Shown: piece after piece, positions 28,082 to 37,454 of the stretch
How positions within the stretch are numbered: position 1 is the stretch's first letter
How the letters are laid out: the number at the start of each line of letters is the position of its first letter
Source: Gammaproteobacteria bacterium
GTDB taxonomy: Bacteria; Pseudomonadota; Gammaproteobacteria; Steroidobacterales; Woeseiaceae
Direction of reading: 5' to 3'
Length of the DNA stretch: 64,000 bases
Assembly: GCA_029862045.1 (NCBI GenBank)
Contig: JAOTYE010000005.1
Location: forward strand, 1-64,000
Position numbers and translations under genes: made by a program
Notes under the pieces: model-generated
Databases searched by the model: none
Told to the model about the DNA's origin: nothing
The model's input: the letters and a program-made list of their open reading frames with translations, nothing else

Positions 28082-30325
28082 CTATACGCGAAGTTGATCC
28101 TTGATCGGCAGGCGCCGAATACGTTTGCCCGTTGCGGCGAAGATCGCGTTCGTGAGCGCCGGCGCCGCGGATGGAATGCCCATCTCACCGACGCCGGTCG
28201 GGTTCTCGTCGTACGGCAGGATATGCGCTTCGAACCGGTTCGGGAAGGTGGCAATGCGCGCCAACGGATAGTCGTGGAAATTACTTTGCTGAATCTGTCC
28301 GTCTTCAACGGTGATCTCGAGACCGAGCGCCGTGCTGATACCGTCGATCGTACCGCCCTGTAGCTGCGCTTCGACCGCATTCGGGTGCACTGCGTAGCCG
28401 CAGTCGATCGCGGCAATGATTCTCTCGATACTCAGATCACCGTTGTTGCCAACCACGACTTCGATCGCATGCGCAGCGTAGCCCCCGAATGTGAAGTGCG
28501 ACGCGAGACCAATGCCGCGACCTTTGGGCAACGTGCGGCCATAGTCGATGCGCTCGGCAACGAACTTGATCAGTCGCGTCAGGCGGCCCGGGTTAAACGT
28601 GGGCCCACCGTGGCCACCGTACTCGAGCTCGCGCTCCTCGCCATAGAGGTCGATGCGCAGTTGCAGCGGGTCCTGACCGGTCTCGTGTGCAATCTCATCG
28701 ATGAAGCTCTGCACGACAAACGCGTTGGCCGTATGTGCCGGTGCCCGCCAGGAGCCGCGCGGTATGCCGATGGCGTTGTGGAAGTACTCGAGGCGCAGGT
28801 TGGGCACGATGTTTCTTGGAAAGTCATCGGCATACAGCTCTGCTTCCCAAAGATTCTCGTCGGGCATGTTGGGCCGGCGATAATACTTGCTGGCGCTTGC
28901 CAGTCGTTGTGTCCAGCCGGCAATCTCGCCGTTGGCATTCAGGCCAGCGCGCATCTCGTGCAGACCGGCAGGTCGATAAAAGTCGTTTTTGACATCGTCT
29001 TCGCGCGTCCACTGCAACTGAATCGGCCAGCCCGTCTGTTTCGAAATCAGCGCGGCCTCGGCAACATAGTCGTTGGTCAGGCGACGGCCAAAGCCGCCAC
29101 CCACCCGGGTGAAGTCGACATGAATGTTTTCTCGTTCGAGTCCCGTCGCCCATGCAGCTGAGCGTGATGCGCCGGAGGGCATCTGTGTCGGTGCAATGAT
29201 GTGGCAGCGATCTTTCTCGACAAACGCGTAGCAGTTTTGTGGCTCGAGAGGCGCGTGATTGACGAAAGGCACTGCGTATTGGTGTTCGACAATCTTGTCG
29301 GCACCCGCCATGGCTGCCTCGAAATCGCCGTCATCGACGCCGACCTGGCCGCTGCCCTCGAGCATGCTCGCGTTCTCGGCCCAGAATTTTTCGGAGCTGT
29401 CCTTTGCATTCGGACCTTTGTCCCATTCGATGCGCAGGGCATCCCGCCCCTGGATGGCTGTCCAGGTCGAGGTTGCGACGACGGCGACGCCGCTGGCGAG
29501 AATCTGATACGGCTCGCCGGGCGCCGGCCCCTTGATTTCGAATACATCGAGCACGCCATCGATCTTGCGTGCCACCGAAGCATCGAAGGATTTCGGTGTG
29601 CCGTTGAGGTACGGGCTGCGCGCGATGACCGCAAAACGCATATTCGGCTGACGCGTATCAATGCCGTATTTGGTCTTGCCAGTAACGATGTCGCGCGCGT
29701 CGATCGTCTTGTGCATCTTGCCAACGATGCGATAGTCCGCGACGTCCTTGAGCGGCGGACTCTCCTCGGGCACGCCGAGATTCGCCGCATCGCCGACCAG
29801 GTCGGCATACGGGAGCTTCTCGCCGAGTGACGTGCACACGACGTAGCCGGGTTCGGTGGTGCACGTGCCAGGCGAGATGCCCCAGCGCGCCGCTGCCGCC
29901 TGTATCAGTTGCTGGCGGGCCGTGGCCCCGACTTCGCGCATGAAGTCCCAGTTGCTCGTGAGACCCGTGCTGCCGCCGACGCCCTGGCCACCATACTTCC
30001 AGGTGTAGCCGTCAGCCGTTTTGACGATGCCGAGCGGCATCGGCCGGATGCTGACCTTGTCCCAGTCGACATCCAGTTCTTCGGCAACCAGCATGGGCAG
30101 GGCAGTGCGCACACCCTGGCCGATTTCGGGCTGGTTGGTGCCGATGATGACGTGGCCGTCGGTCTGAATCTCGATAAAGAAGCCGAGTTGGCGCACGTCC
30201 CCGGCGCCAGCCGTGGCTGCCGAAAACGGCACACCGAGCACGAATGCGCCGCTGACCGTGGAACCGGCGACGAGAAATTGCCGGCGTGTAAGCGAGTGCG
30301 GTACGAAAGAAGCATTAACTGACAT
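28082..30325 (-). CDS. Molybdenum hydroxylase large subunit (isoquinoline 1-oxidoreductase beta-like)
   Basis: A 747-residue molybdopterin protein of the xanthine oxidase family. The N-terminus has a Tat signal, SLTRRQFLVAGSTVSGAFV, so it is exported folded to the periplasm. Molybdenum-cofactor segments include GTNQPEIGQGVRTALPML, the glycine-rich VGGGFGRRLTNDYVAEAA and IPRGSWRAPAHTANAF. GVGEMGIPSAAPALTNAIF near the end holds the catalytic Glu. Start: the ATG at 30325 has AAGGAGG 5 nt upstream; the open frame continues 84 codons but overlaps the small-subunit gene. It overlaps that gene by 11 bp. The family oxidises aldehydes or N-heterocycles; the substrate here is unknown. Confidence 0.9.
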   Translation of the reverse strand: MSVNASFVPHSLTRRQFLVAGSTVSGAFVLGVPFSAATAGAGDVRQLGFFIEIQTDGHVIIGTNQPEIGQGVRTALPMLVAEELDVDWDKVSIRPMPLGIVKTADGYTWKYGGQGVGGSTGLTSNWDFMREVGATARQQLIQAAAARWGISPGTCTTEPGYVVCTSLGEKLPYADLVGDAANLGVPEESPPLKDVADYRIVGKMHKTIDARDIVTGKTKYGIDTRQPNMRFAVIARSPYLNGTPKSFDASVARKIDGVLDVFEIKGPAPGEPYQILASGVAVVATSTWTAIQGRDALRIEWDKGPNAKDSSEKFWAENASMLEGSGQVGVDDGDFEAAMAGADKIVEHQYAVPFVNHAPLEPQNCYAFVEKDRCHIIAPTQMPSGASRSAAWATGLERENIHVDFTRVGGGFGRRLTNDYVAEAALISKQTGWPIQLQWTREDDVKNDFYRPAGLHEMRAGLNANGEIAGWTQRLASASKYYRRPNMPDENLWEAELYADDFPRNIVPNLRLEYFHNAIGIPRGSWRAPAHTANAFVVQSFIDEIAHETGQDPLQLRIDLYGEERELEYGGHGGPTFNPGRLTRLIKFVAERIDYGRTLPKGRGIGLASHFTFGGYAAHAIEVVVGNNGDLSIERIIAAIDCGYAVHPNAVEAQLQGGTIDGISTALGLEITVEDGQIQQSNFHDYPLARIATFPNRFEAHILPYDENPTGVGEMGIPSAAPALTNAIFAATGKRIRRLPIKDQLRV

Positions 30326-30794
30326 CACTGCCTCCTTCGGCCTGCAGCTCAGCCGCCTTGTGAATAGCCTTGCGAATACGGGCATACGTGCCGCAGCGAC
30401 AGATGTTCCTGATGTTTTTGTCGATGTCGGCGTCGGTCGGCTTCGGAATCCGCTGCAGCAGGTCGACGGTGGCCATGATCTGGCCGGCCTGGCAGTAACC
30501 GCACTGCGGCACGTCGTATTCGAGCCAGGCGGCCTGCACGGGATGCAATTCGTCATTGCCTGCGGCGAGCCCTTCAATCGTCGTGACGGACCTGCCCTTG
30601 ATGGCGGCGACGGGCGTCATGCAGGAACGCCGTGCGGCGCCGTTGATGTGCACCGTACAGGCGCCGCACTGACCGATGCCACAACCGAATTTGGTACCGG
30701 TCAGGTTGAAGTGATCGCGCAGCACCCACAGTAGGGGCGTGCTGCCATCACCGTCGAATGCAACGTTCTCGGAATTCACCTGAAATGAAATCAT
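30315..30794 (-). CDS. Molybdenum hydroxylase [2Fe-2S] small subunit (IorA-like)
   Basis: A 159-residue ferredoxin-type subunit. The plant-type [2Fe-2S] site is CGIGQCGACTVHING with a fourth Cys in RRSCMTPV. The second cluster is in CGYCQAGQIMATVDLL and NICRCGTYARIRKAI. It passes electrons from the molybdenum centre to an acceptor, probably a c-type cytochrome, because no FAD subunit is present. Gene order small then large, with an 11-bp overlap, matches two-subunit periplasmic members. It has no signal peptide of its own and should be carried out with its Tat-targeted partner. Confidence 0.92.
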   Translation of the reverse strand: MISFQVNSENVAFDGDGSTPLLWVLRDHFNLTGTKFGCGIGQCGACTVHINGAARRSCMTPVAAIKGRSVTTIEGLAAGNDELHPVQAAWLEYDVPQCGYCQAGQIMATVDLLQRIPKPTDADIDKNIRNICRCGTYARIRKAIHKAAELQAEGGSDVS

Positions 30795-31292
30795 GGACCG
30801 TATCCCCCATGGCTGATTTGATAGTTGATCAATGACAATTGTCCGCGGCCATAATACAAGGTTTCGCCGACGTGAAAGAATTTCCTATCCTTCGGCTGCG
30901 ACGTTCATTCTGAGAAATCCGTCAATTTGCCGCATGTGACGTAGTTCACACTATTTGCACTGCGACGAACATATAAGTTCGGTGTCGACCACAATTATTG
31001 TCAAAAGATAATGCCCTTACTCGCTACTGCCACAGCTAGCCGCCATCGGGGGAATCTCAACAAACCCTTTCACGGCGCGGCTTTCAGGACGAGTTTACTC
31101 TGCCTGTAGCAGACAATGGGACGAAATGCATCGTCCGCTGCCCGCCGATTTGCAATGATTATGTTGCATCTGCAGAGAATCCGGTGACTCGACTGATTCA
31201 ACCGCTTTTATGACCGCCGTCATAGCGCCGTCAGGACACCCTATTCAGAATGTTGATTGACATTCTTGTGTTGGACCTGTGGGTGCCTTCGT
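30795..31292. promoter_or_regulatory. Divergent promoter region, 498 bp, no gene seen
   Basis: This gap separates the molybdenum-hydroxylase operon from the kinase operon, which is divergent. It is AT-richer than its surroundings. Two short palindromes share an ACAATT core: GACAATTGTC at 30834-30843 and ACAATTATTGT at 30991-31001; they could be regulator sites. I found no convincing open frame, RNA gene or terminator. Confidence 0.35.
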
Positions 31293-33227
31293 ATGTTGAG
31301 AGCTTTTCTGGCCGCGTTAGCGGTCGCAGTGTTGCTGACCGTCTTGACACTCCTGACGATCGAATCCCGGTCAGTCACCGAGGAGTATTACATCGCCCAC
31401 GCCAACCGTGTGCGCGCGATCGAAACCTCGAAGGACGACCTGGCAGCAATAATCCAGGGTGCCGAGAGCGCATTCGAAGAAGGCAGATCGATTCCCGAAG
31501 CTGTGAATCTTGCGTTTCCGCGTCTTATCGAAAACGACAAGCTCCTCCAGGCAATGCGCGATACGCTTCGGGACGGTTCCCCGGTCGCGATCCAGCTCTC
31601 GGTCTACGACGCCGCTTTGTCCAAGTTCATTGATGACGGGCAGGCTTTTGCAAAGCGGCAGAATGCTTTGGCAGAGGCGCTGCGGACGATGCAGGAAGAG
31701 TCGCCCATAGTCGTCAAGGAGCTGAGACGCTTTAACCTCCGTATTCAATCGCAGAACATCTTTTCCCTGGCCATTGAAATCATTGAATTTGCCACTGGCC
31801 AGCGCAGTTCGAATGTTGCCCGGGTACAGGCCCGCATTGACGCCCTGCGCGAGGATGCTGCCGTAGATTCCACGGTACCGGGGCTCGTCGATGAATTTGC
31901 GGCCGCAGCAACATTGGTTTTGTCGGAGCGCGGCGCAGCCGAAAACGCGCTTGAACACGTCAGCAAGAGCCGCATCCGAGATCACCTGTGGGTGCTGTCT
32001 GACGAGGTCTTGAGTGAAAACCGCCGCACTGTTGGCCGCGCAGACAAAGCGCGATTACTTTTGTCGATATGTGCCGCCCTCCTGCTCATTGGCACTGGCT
32101 ACGCCATGGTTCAGTTGCAAAAGAGCTACCGCGAGCTGAACCGGAGCAATGCCGAACTCTCGAACGTCAATGATTCGCTCGAGGACCGGGTGGCCTCCCG
32201 TACAGAAGAGCTGTCCGCAGCCTACGACGACCTGAAGGAATCCCAGGTGCAGCTTGTGCAGGCTGAAAAAATGTCGTCACTGGGAGAGTTGGTCGCCGGC
32301 ATCAGCCATGAAATCAATACTCCCCTGTATTACCTCACGAGCAATGCAACCGTTATCCAGGAGCGACTGGCCGTAGTTGATGACTTCTTCGATATCGCAG
32401 AGAAAATGATTGCCGCTGTAGCTGCTCGCGAGTCGGTCAAGGAGGCGATTAGCCGCGGACTTCTCGATATGCGATCAATGTTCAGCGATGGCATGAAGGA
32501 GGATATCGAGGAGGCAAGGGACCTGATTCAGGACAGTATCGATGGTCTGGATGAACTAAGCGAACTCGCTCAAAGTCTTAAAGACTTCAGCCGCCTTGAT
32601 CGTGCGAAACAAGGTGAGTTCAACGTCAACGATGGCCTGGACAAGACGCTCCTGATCGTGAAGAACCGAATCAAGAATAAAGTAACGGTTCACAAGCACT
32701 ACGAAGACATACCGGTCATCACGTGCTCGCCATCGCAGATCAACCAGATCTTTCTTAACCTCATTACGAATGCTTCGGATGCAATAGAAGACAGCGGCGA
32801 ACTCGTGCTCCGTACCTGGCAGGAAGATCGTAACGTATGCGTCAGTATCGGGGATTCGGGTCGTGGGATTCCGGCCGATCTGCTGTCGAAAATCCGTGAT
32901 CCTTTCTTCACGACGAAAGAAGTTGGTAAAGGCACCGGCCTGGGTTTGTCGATCGTTGATCAGATCGTAACGTCCCACCAAGGTGAGTTGGACGTTGTGT
33001 CGCAGCCGGGCAAGGGAACGGTGGTCACCCTGACCCTGCCGATTTTTGCGTCGGCGAAAGAAGAAGATAGTGGCGAAAGTGCAGCGGACGGTCCGATAGA
33101 GGACCAAATCGATGACTCGGAGAGTGTCGCTGTTACGGAGCTGCCTGCCGGCCTGGAGTCGGGTGATGCATCGGACGCAAGCGGCGAATCGGTAGACGAA
33201 ACAGATCATAAAGAGGCGACTGCATAG
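31293..33227 (+). CDS. Membrane sensor histidine kinase
   Basis: A 644-residue kinase. A membrane helix ([19 protein letters not shown]) is followed by a roughly 240-residue, helical periplasmic sensor, then a second helix ([19 protein letters not shown]). A long coiled coil leads to the HisKA site [18 protein letters not shown] with the phospho-His. A roughly 60-residue insertion separates it from the dimerisation half. The ATPase domain has [15 protein letters not shown] (N box), [27 protein letters not shown] Ser/Glu-rich tail of about 60 residues ends the protein. The start is the ATG at 31293; a TTG 12 codons earlier is weaker. The response regulator begins 5 bp downstream. Confidence 0.92.
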   Translation: MLRAFLAALAVAVLLTVLTLLTIESRSVTEEYYIAHANRVRAIETSKDDLAAIIQGAESAFEEGRSIPEAVNLAFPRLIENDKLLQAMRDTLRDGSPVAIQLSVYDAALSKFIDDGQAFAKRQNALAEALRTMQEESPIVVKELRRFNLRIQSQNIFSLAIEIIEFATGQRSSNVARVQARIDALREDAAVDSTVPGLVDEFAAAATLVLSERGAAENALEHVSKSRIRDHLWVLSDEVLSENRRTVGRADKARLLLSICAALLLIGTGYAMVQLQKSYRELNRSNAELSNVNDSLEDRVASRTEELSAAYDDLKESQVQLVQAEKMSSLGELVAGISHEINTPLYYLTSNATVIQERLAVVDDFFDIAEKMIAAVAARESVKEAISRGLLDMRSMFSDGMKEDIEEARDLIQDSIDGLDELSELAQSLKDFSRLDRAKQGEFNVNDGLDKTLLIVKNRIKNKVTVHKHYEDIPVITCSPSQINQIFLNLITNASDAIEDSGELVLRTWQEDRNVCVSIGDSGRGIPADLLSKIRDPFFTTKEVGKGTGLGLSIVDQIVTSHQGELDVVSQPGKGTVVTLTLPIFASAKEEDSGESAADGPIEDQIDDSESVAVTELPAGLESGDASDASGESVDETDHKEATA

Positions 33228-33232
33228 TTCAC

Positions 33233-34375
33233 ATGGACGGTAAAGCTCGCATAATGTTCGTGGACGATGAGAAACGAGTTTTGAACTCGATGCGCGGTTT
33301 ATTTCGTCGGGAGTTTGAGCTGTTTCTGACGACGGATGGCAGCGACGCCCTCAGGATAGCGGCGGAGAATGCCATTGACGTCGTTGTTGCCGATCAACGC
33401 ATGCCGGGGATGACCGGGGTCGAAGTCCTGGGAAAGGTTAAGCAATTGTCACCGAAGACCGTTCGCATTCTGCTCACAGGCTATGCGGATCCTGACGCGG
33501 TTGAGGGTTCAATCAATATCGGCGAGGTCTTTCGCTTTCTGAGTAAGCCTTGTCCACCGCAATTGCTACGCGACACACTGAAACTTGCCGTTGCCGCCGC
33601 GCGGTCCGCACGTCCCGCGATAGTTGAGAATCCGCCGGTAAACACCGTGGCCAGGCCGGCTGCGGCGTTAGCGCCATCGCCAGCAGGACAACCGGCAGCA
33701 CCGCCAGAACAACCAGCAACAACGCAGCCAGTTCGGCCGAGCGTAAAACCGACGGTGTCTTCACCACCGATTGACGCTTCCTCATCGCATTGGCAAAGAG
33801 CAACGAGCATCGTGCTTTCAGGCGAATCGAGCCAGGAGTTCGAGGCCCCGGTTTTTGGTTCGCACGCCCAGTCAAACATCGATGACGTAGGCATCGTTTT
33901 CTTTACGGTGGATCCGGAGTTTGCAGAAACCGCGATCAGAGCGACGTCGGGAGATCGTGGTGTGACCTTGGCCACAACACTGGCCAAGGTTGCGCTGACG
34001 ATTGAGCGCAAAGAAGCTGGCGTACTGGTCACAGACTTCGCGACCAGTAAAGCCATGTTGCAGAAAATGATTGGCATTTTGAAGCAGCAACTGCCGGAGT
34101 TGGTGACGATCGTCGCCAGCAGCGACAGAGATACAACCGACATGATCAGCCTGATCAATTGTGGCCAGGTATTTCGCTATATCCTGAAACCCATTGAACC
34201 GGAAAGCCTGATGCATGAAATTAATGCAGCAGCAATCAAACACCTCGATTTACTCAACAACCCGGATTCGGCCAAACGGCACCAGGTCATCGACATGGCG
34301 CACCCAAGCGATGATCCGGAGACCCTAAGCAATTTCGTTGCGAGAATCCGCCAATTGCGTGCCAAGCAATCATAG
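33233..34375 (+). CDS. Response regulator with one intact and one degenerate receiver domain
   Basis: A 380-residue protein. Residues 1-125 are a complete receiver: IMFVDDEKRVLNSMRGLF, the phospho-Asp in VVADQRMPGMTG, Thr in RILLTGYADPDA and Lys in LSKPCPP. This matches the RpfG-like receiver subgroup. A Pro/Ala-rich linker (about 130-190) follows. Residues 215-345 resemble a second receiver (VGIVFFTVDPEF, LVTDFATSKAM, VASSDRDTTDMI, YILKPIEPESL), but its acidic pair is lost, so it is probably not phosphorylated. No output domain (HD-GYP, DNA-binding) is present, so it may act through protein contacts. It follows the kinase by 5 bp. Confidence 0.88.
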   Translation: MDGKARIMFVDDEKRVLNSMRGLFRREFELFLTTDGSDALRIAAENAIDVVVADQRMPGMTGVEVLGKVKQLSPKTVRILLTGYADPDAVEGSINIGEVFRFLSKPCPPQLLRDTLKLAVAAARSARPAIVENPPVNTVARPAAALAPSPAGQPAAPPEQPATTQPVRPSVKPTVSSPPIDASSSHWQRATSIVLSGESSQEFEAPVFGSHAQSNIDDVGIVFFTVDPEFAETAIRATSGDRGVTLATTLAKVALTIERKEAGVLVTDFATSKAMLQKMIGILKQQLPELVTIVASSDRDTTDMISLINCGQVFRYILKPIEPESLMHEINAAAIKHLDLLNNPDSAKRHQVIDMAHPSDDPETLSNFVARIRQLRAKQS

Positions 34376-34414
34376 CCGGGCAACTCGTCGGCCTAACTTT
34401 TCTATTGATATGTT

Positions 34415-35770
34415 ATGAGCGAACCACAAGACAACAGTTCACTACCGATACTGCTTACCATTTCAGCAGCAGTGCTGCTGACCGTTGTTGCAGGCTGGTA
34501 TCTGCTCGACGACGACTTTTCGGTAACAACCGGGGTGCCCGGGCCGGCAGCAGATAACAGCACAGTGGCAGCCCCGAATGGCAGTGCCGAAAGCGAGTTG
34601 ATTGAGCCAGTGGCGGGCGACGAACAGCGTGCAGACAGCCTCGTTGAGGCTTTGGTTGAAGAGGCGAAGATCGAACCGGCCGCAGCACGACTGGATGCTA
34701 ATCTGCGTAAAGCACGAATGGCCGCAGAAGCCGATTTACTCGCGTATCCGGCCGGTCAAAGCGCGCTGTTCTATTATGACCAAATTCTAGAGATCGATCC
34801 GGATCATGCGATTGCCAGGGCAGAACTCGAAACTGTGCTTGGCAAGATCGCGCATACTGTCTCGGCGCATATGGCCGCTAAGGAATATGCCGATGCCCAT
34901 GCACTGGCGGTTCTGGTGGCCAGAAGGCACCCCGGGCATGAGCTCGTGCAGGAGGTTGCGCAGGAATTGGACAGGTTGACCGGTGAGTACGTCGAACAGG
35001 CGATGCAATATGCACAAGATGGCAACGAGGACGAAGTGACCACGGCGCTTGCGGCAGCGGAGGAACTGCCCGGTCGAAATCCAGAGTATTTTTCCGCTTT
35101 ACGTGAATCGATAGACAGTATTCAAAACTCACGAATTACTGCAGAGCAGAACCGGAAGGAAAGAGCTCGTCTTGCCAATGTTCAGGCCAGCACCGCATGG
35201 GTCGAAAAAGTGCGTAGCGCGATTGTTGCCGGACGACTGGTTGCGCCGGCAGGAGATAGTGCTGTCGAGTACCTGGCCGAGCGCGATTCGCCGAAAGACC
35301 AGAAAGAAGAGCTAACCAAGGAATTGATCGACGCTCTGATGGCAGAATGCGCTGCGAAAATCAGTCTCGGTGGTCTGAACGAAGCCGAACGACTCCTGAT
35401 CGCCGCAACGGAATTAGTCGGCGATACGCCCGATATACAGGCACTGCGGAACGACCTCGAGTCAGCATTTGTTGCAACAGAGTCTGCCAAATTTCTGGCA
35501 CTGGCCGAGTTCGTTCGCTTGAACGTGGTGCCGGCGCGTTATCCGTCTAGCGCAAGCAGGCGAAACCTGACGGGCTGGGTTGAGATTGCGTTTACGGTTA
35601 CATCGTCCGGCGAAACTGCGGATATCGAGGTTCGCCATGCTGATCCGGCCAAGGTATTCAACAATGCAGCAATAAAAGCCGTGGAGCAGTGGAAATTTGA
35701 GCCACGTGTTTTTCGAGGCCAGACCATCAGCCAGCGCACGGGCGCCAAGCTCGTCTTTGATATTCAGTAG
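34415..35770 (+). CDS. Membrane protein with TonB-type C-terminal domain and helical repeats
   Basis: A 451-residue protein with one N-terminal helix (LPILLTISAAVLLTVVAGWYL), then a long, largely helical periplasmic region with TPR-like pairs: FYYDQILEIDPDHAIARAEL, AKEYADAHALAVLVARRHPG, and GGLNEAERLLIAATELVGDT. The last 90 residues match a TonB C-terminal domain: RRNLTGWVEIAFTVTSSGE, AAIKAVEQWKFEPRVFRGQT. The region usual in TonB for a Pro-rich spacer is replaced by helical repeats, and no ExbBD genes are near. It is third in the kinase/regulator operon (39 bp gap). It may be an envelope linker whose state the kinase monitors; this is inference. Confidence 0.8.
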   Translation: MSEPQDNSSLPILLTISAAVLLTVVAGWYLLDDDFSVTTGVPGPAADNSTVAAPNGSAESELIEPVAGDEQRADSLVEALVEEAKIEPAAARLDANLRKARMAAEADLLAYPAGQSALFYYDQILEIDPDHAIARAELETVLGKIAHTVSAHMAAKEYADAHALAVLVARRHPGHELVQEVAQELDRLTGEYVEQAMQYAQDGNEDEVTTALAAAEELPGRNPEYFSALRESIDSIQNSRITAEQNRKERARLANVQASTAWVEKVRSAIVAGRLVAPAGDSAVEYLAERDSPKDQKEELTKELIDALMAECAAKISLGGLNEAERLLIAATELVGDTPDIQALRNDLESAFVATESAKFLALAEFVRLNVVPARYPSSASRRNLTGWVEIAFTVTSSGETADIEVRHADPAKVFNNAAIKAVEQWKFEPRVFRGQTISQRTGAKLVFDIQ

Positions 35771-35807
35771 GCACGACCGCCTCCTTCTAAACCACACTCG
35801 GCGAGAA

Positions 35808-35870
35808 AACAAAATGGGGACATTCCTGATTTCATTGAAACATTGAAATCAGGAATGTCCCCATTTTGTT
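35808..35870. repeat. Perfect 27-bp inverted repeat (palindrome copy 1)
   Basis: Arms at 35808-35834 and 35844-35870 are perfect complements around a 9-nt loop; the arm core is AAAATGGGGACATTCC. A near-identical copy lies at 46261-46313, and a related one at 43163-43220. All three sit just after plus-strand genes and just before a 34-nt TGGCGG repeat. The form resembles REP elements mobilised by Y1 transposases, though none is in the window. It could also end transcription of the TonB-like gene. The 17 bp before it (accacactcggcgagaa) also precede copy 2. Confidence 0.85.
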
Positions 35871-35883
35871 CATTGTTGATTTC

Positions 35884-35917
35884 TGGCGGTGGGGTGAGTC
35901 CTCTGCGGAGGATGCTC
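35884..35917 (+). repeat. Type 2 repeat copy A (34 nt)
   Basis: This is the best match to the family consensus, TGGCGGTGSRGYGAGTCC followed by TCTGCGGAGGATGCTC. The second half folds as GAGTCCTC / GAGGATGCTC with a two-base bulge. It is the first copy on the left and marks the left edge of the cassette region. It lies 43 bp from the 3' end of a minus-strand lipoprotein gene. Confidence 0.8.
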
Positions 35918-35959
35918 ATTCGCGTTCTGTGTGAATTTGCCTCCCGGACATCGCCGGCG

Positions 35960-36481
35960 CTAGTCAGTCTCGGACAAGCGCTGTGCAGATCTGTCTTCGT
36001 AACCCCAATAGCCGATGATGCGTGTCTGCGGCCGGTGACGGCGCAAGTGCTGGCGGCGCCATTCGCCAAACGCATCGATGTCGACTTCTTCAGGCACTTG
36101 CCAGTTGTTGCGCCGAAAATAGTATGCCGTGTACTTACCGAGATATCCTGCGTCCCGAACGGTCAGCAACTCGTCAAGATAAGCATCCCTAATGCCGGGG
36201 TTTTCGGCGCGTTGTTCGGCCCATGCGTCGACAAGGACATTGCGCGCCGTGAACTCGCAATCGTATGAACTCTGACGTGCCGGATTATCGCCGCCCAGTT
36301 CGAGCTGGCAAACACTTTTCACGAGGCTGTAGGCGACCCAGCTCTGCAGCACCGGATCGGTATCGACGGACGCTACGGGCGCAAGGTAAAACGTGTCACC
36401 ATCGGTGACGCCATCACGCACGTAAATCTCGTTATTGCAGCCTGCTATCAAGACCAGGGTGATGAGCCACAGATACCACAT
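35960..36481 (-). CDS. Small lipoprotein, paralogue 1 of a duplicated pair
   Basis: A 173-residue lipoprotein with signal MWYLWLITLVLIAGC; the lipobox is LIAGC. The mature part has EIYVRDGVTDGDTFYLAPVA, a Cys pair (KSVCQLELGGD and YDCEFTARN), and RRNNWQVPEEVDIDAFGEW. The first motif recalls nuclease-like sequences, but no catalytic set is visible, so I assign no function. It is about 85% identical to the gene at 54125-54646, and the flanking 100 bp on its 3' side are also shared. The duplicated unit includes the type 2 repeat, suggesting the cassette itself was copied. It is oriented against the repeats. Confidence 0.75.
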   Translation of the reverse strand: MWYLWLITLVLIAGCNNEIYVRDGVTDGDTFYLAPVASVDTDPVLQSWVAYSLVKSVCQLELGGDNPARQSSYDCEFTARNVLVDAWAEQRAENPGIRDAYLDELLTVRDAGYLGKYTAYYFRRNNWQVPEEVDIDAFGEWRRQHLRRHRPQTRIIGYWGYEDRSAQRLSETD

Positions 36482-36632
36482 GATGCAACACAGCTTACAC
36501 TTACCCGCTAAATGAGGCCTGAATACGCGTCACGGTGTCGTCGTGTTTTCGGGAAGGTTATATCGTGGCTGTTTGAGGCTACGGTGCCCGACTGGTGTCG
36601 CTTGCAGCGCGCCAATGACGCATTCTGACTGT

Positions 36633-36667
36633 CGGGTGGAGGAACGGGCCCTCTGCGGAGGATGCTC
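36633..36667 (+). repeat. Type 2 repeat copy B (degenerate left half)
   Basis: The right half, CCTCTGCGGAGGATGCTC at 36650-36667, is identical to the consensus. The left half is GGGTGGAGGAACGGG instead of TGGCGGTGGGGTGAGT. It lies between the lipoprotein gene and the HigBA pair, in the same orientation as every other copy. Confidence 0.6.
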
Positions 36668-36708
36668 CGCAGATTCCTCTGGTGCCGAGGCTGGCGTATC
36701 GGAATTTG

Positions 36709-36978
36709 TCAGGCGACACGCCTGGCTTTGGACTCCTTATCCAGATCGAAAGTAGCCTGTAGATTCATCCACAGTTTCGGCGATGTGCCCAGAGCATCCG
36801 CAAGGTCAAGTGCTGCTGCCGCAGTTATACCTCGCTTTCCCTTGATGAGCTCATTCAATCGAGTCTTCGTCCAGCCAATTTTCTCGGCAAATGCCGCTTG
36901 CGTCACACCCTTTGGCTCAAGAAACTCTTCGAGTAACATCTCACCAGGATGGAACGGATTTTTCGGTTGTCTAGCCAT
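36709..36978 (-). CDS. higA: HigA-family antitoxin (XRE helix-turn-helix)
   Basis: An 89-residue DNA-binding antitoxin starting MARQPKNPFHPGEMLLEEFL. The helix-turn-helix is VTQAAFAEKIGWTKTRLNEL, followed by KGKRGITAAAALDLADALGT and PKLWMNLQATFDLDK, which are typical HigA signatures. The ATG at 36978 has AAGGAGG 7 nt upstream; the frame extends further but overlaps the toxin gene. It neutralises the toxin encoded just upstream and represses the operon. It lies between two type 2 repeats as a self-contained, reverse-oriented module, a common arrangement for stabilising mobile arrays. Confidence 0.93.
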   Translation of the reverse strand: MARQPKNPFHPGEMLLEEFLEPKGVTQAAFAEKIGWTKTRLNELIKGKRGITAAAALDLADALGTSPKLWMNLQATFDLDKESKARRVA

Positions 36979-36991
36979 TGCGCATCCTCCT

Positions 36992-37282
36992 TCAGTGATA
37001 GTCAACAACCTGGACATCGAATGCGTTCCCATTCTTCCATTGAAAAACCACTCTCCATTGATCATTAACCCGGATTGAGTGGAATCCCTTCCAGTTTCCT
37101 TTGAGGCCTTCCAACCGATTTCCTGGAGGTACTCTCAGGTCCCTCAGCTCAGCTGCATCGTGCAAATAAAGCAATTTTCGCCTCGCTGCCCGACGAAGCT
37201 CGGGAGGAAAAGCCCTCGTGGCCTTTGTTCGCTTATCATCGAACAGATCCTCCGCCAGAGCATTTCCGAAGGCCTCAATCAC
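36992..37282 (-). CDS. higB: HigB-family toxin (RelE fold mRNA interferase)
   Basis: A 96-residue toxin starting MIEAFGNALAEDLF. It contains LRRAARRKLLYLHDAAELRD, LRVPPGNRLEGLKGNWKGFH and SIRVNDQWRVVFQW, the hallmarks of HigB. It cleaves mRNA on the ribosome when free of antitoxin. It precedes higA by 13 bp; the toxin-first order is diagnostic of higBA. A symmetric operator lies just upstream. Nothing is broken. Confidence 0.93.
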   Translation of the reverse strand: MIEAFGNALAEDLFDDKRTKATRAFPPELRRAARRKLLYLHDAAELRDLRVPPGNRLEGLKGNWKGFHSIRVNDQWRVVFQWKNGNAFDVQVVDYH

Positions 37283-37291
37283 GTTACTATG

Positions 37292-37308
37292 TTATCGTAA
37301 TTCGATAA
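37292..37308. promoter_or_regulatory. Palindromic operator upstream of higBA
   Basis: TTATCG and CGATAA flank a TAATT centre, 10 bp before the higB start. HigA proteins bind such AT-rich palindromes to autoregulate. The position overlaps the expected -10 region of the toxin-antitoxin promoter. Confidence 0.6.
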
Positions 37309-37356
37309 TCTGTCAAGCTGGTGTTTCTCGCTTTTTTTCCAGGTTTTGGAACGGAT

Positions 37357-37390
37357 TGGCGGTGCAGCGAGTCTTCTGCGGAAGATGCTC
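37357..37390 (+). repeat. Type 2 repeat copy C
   Basis: TGGCGGTGCAGCGAGTCT followed by TCTGCGGAAGATGCTC; five differences from copy A, two of them compensating (C to T and G to A keep the hairpin paired). It separates the HigBA module from the broken ChaN-like gene that starts 65 bp further on. Confidence 0.75.
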
Positions 37391-37454
37391 TGATGTAGTA
37401 TTCGAGCGTCATCCGTCGGCCAGAGAGTCCACCGTGCCAGCACCTGCCGTGAAG

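Noticed and set aside
28385-29161. 258-codon plus-strand ORF
   Set aside because: Antisense shadow of the molybdenum hydroxylase gene.
30326-30577. N-terminal extension of the molybdenum hydroxylase large subunit
   Set aside because: It overlaps the iron-sulfur subunit gene; the Tat signal and a strong ribosome-binding site fix the start at 30325.
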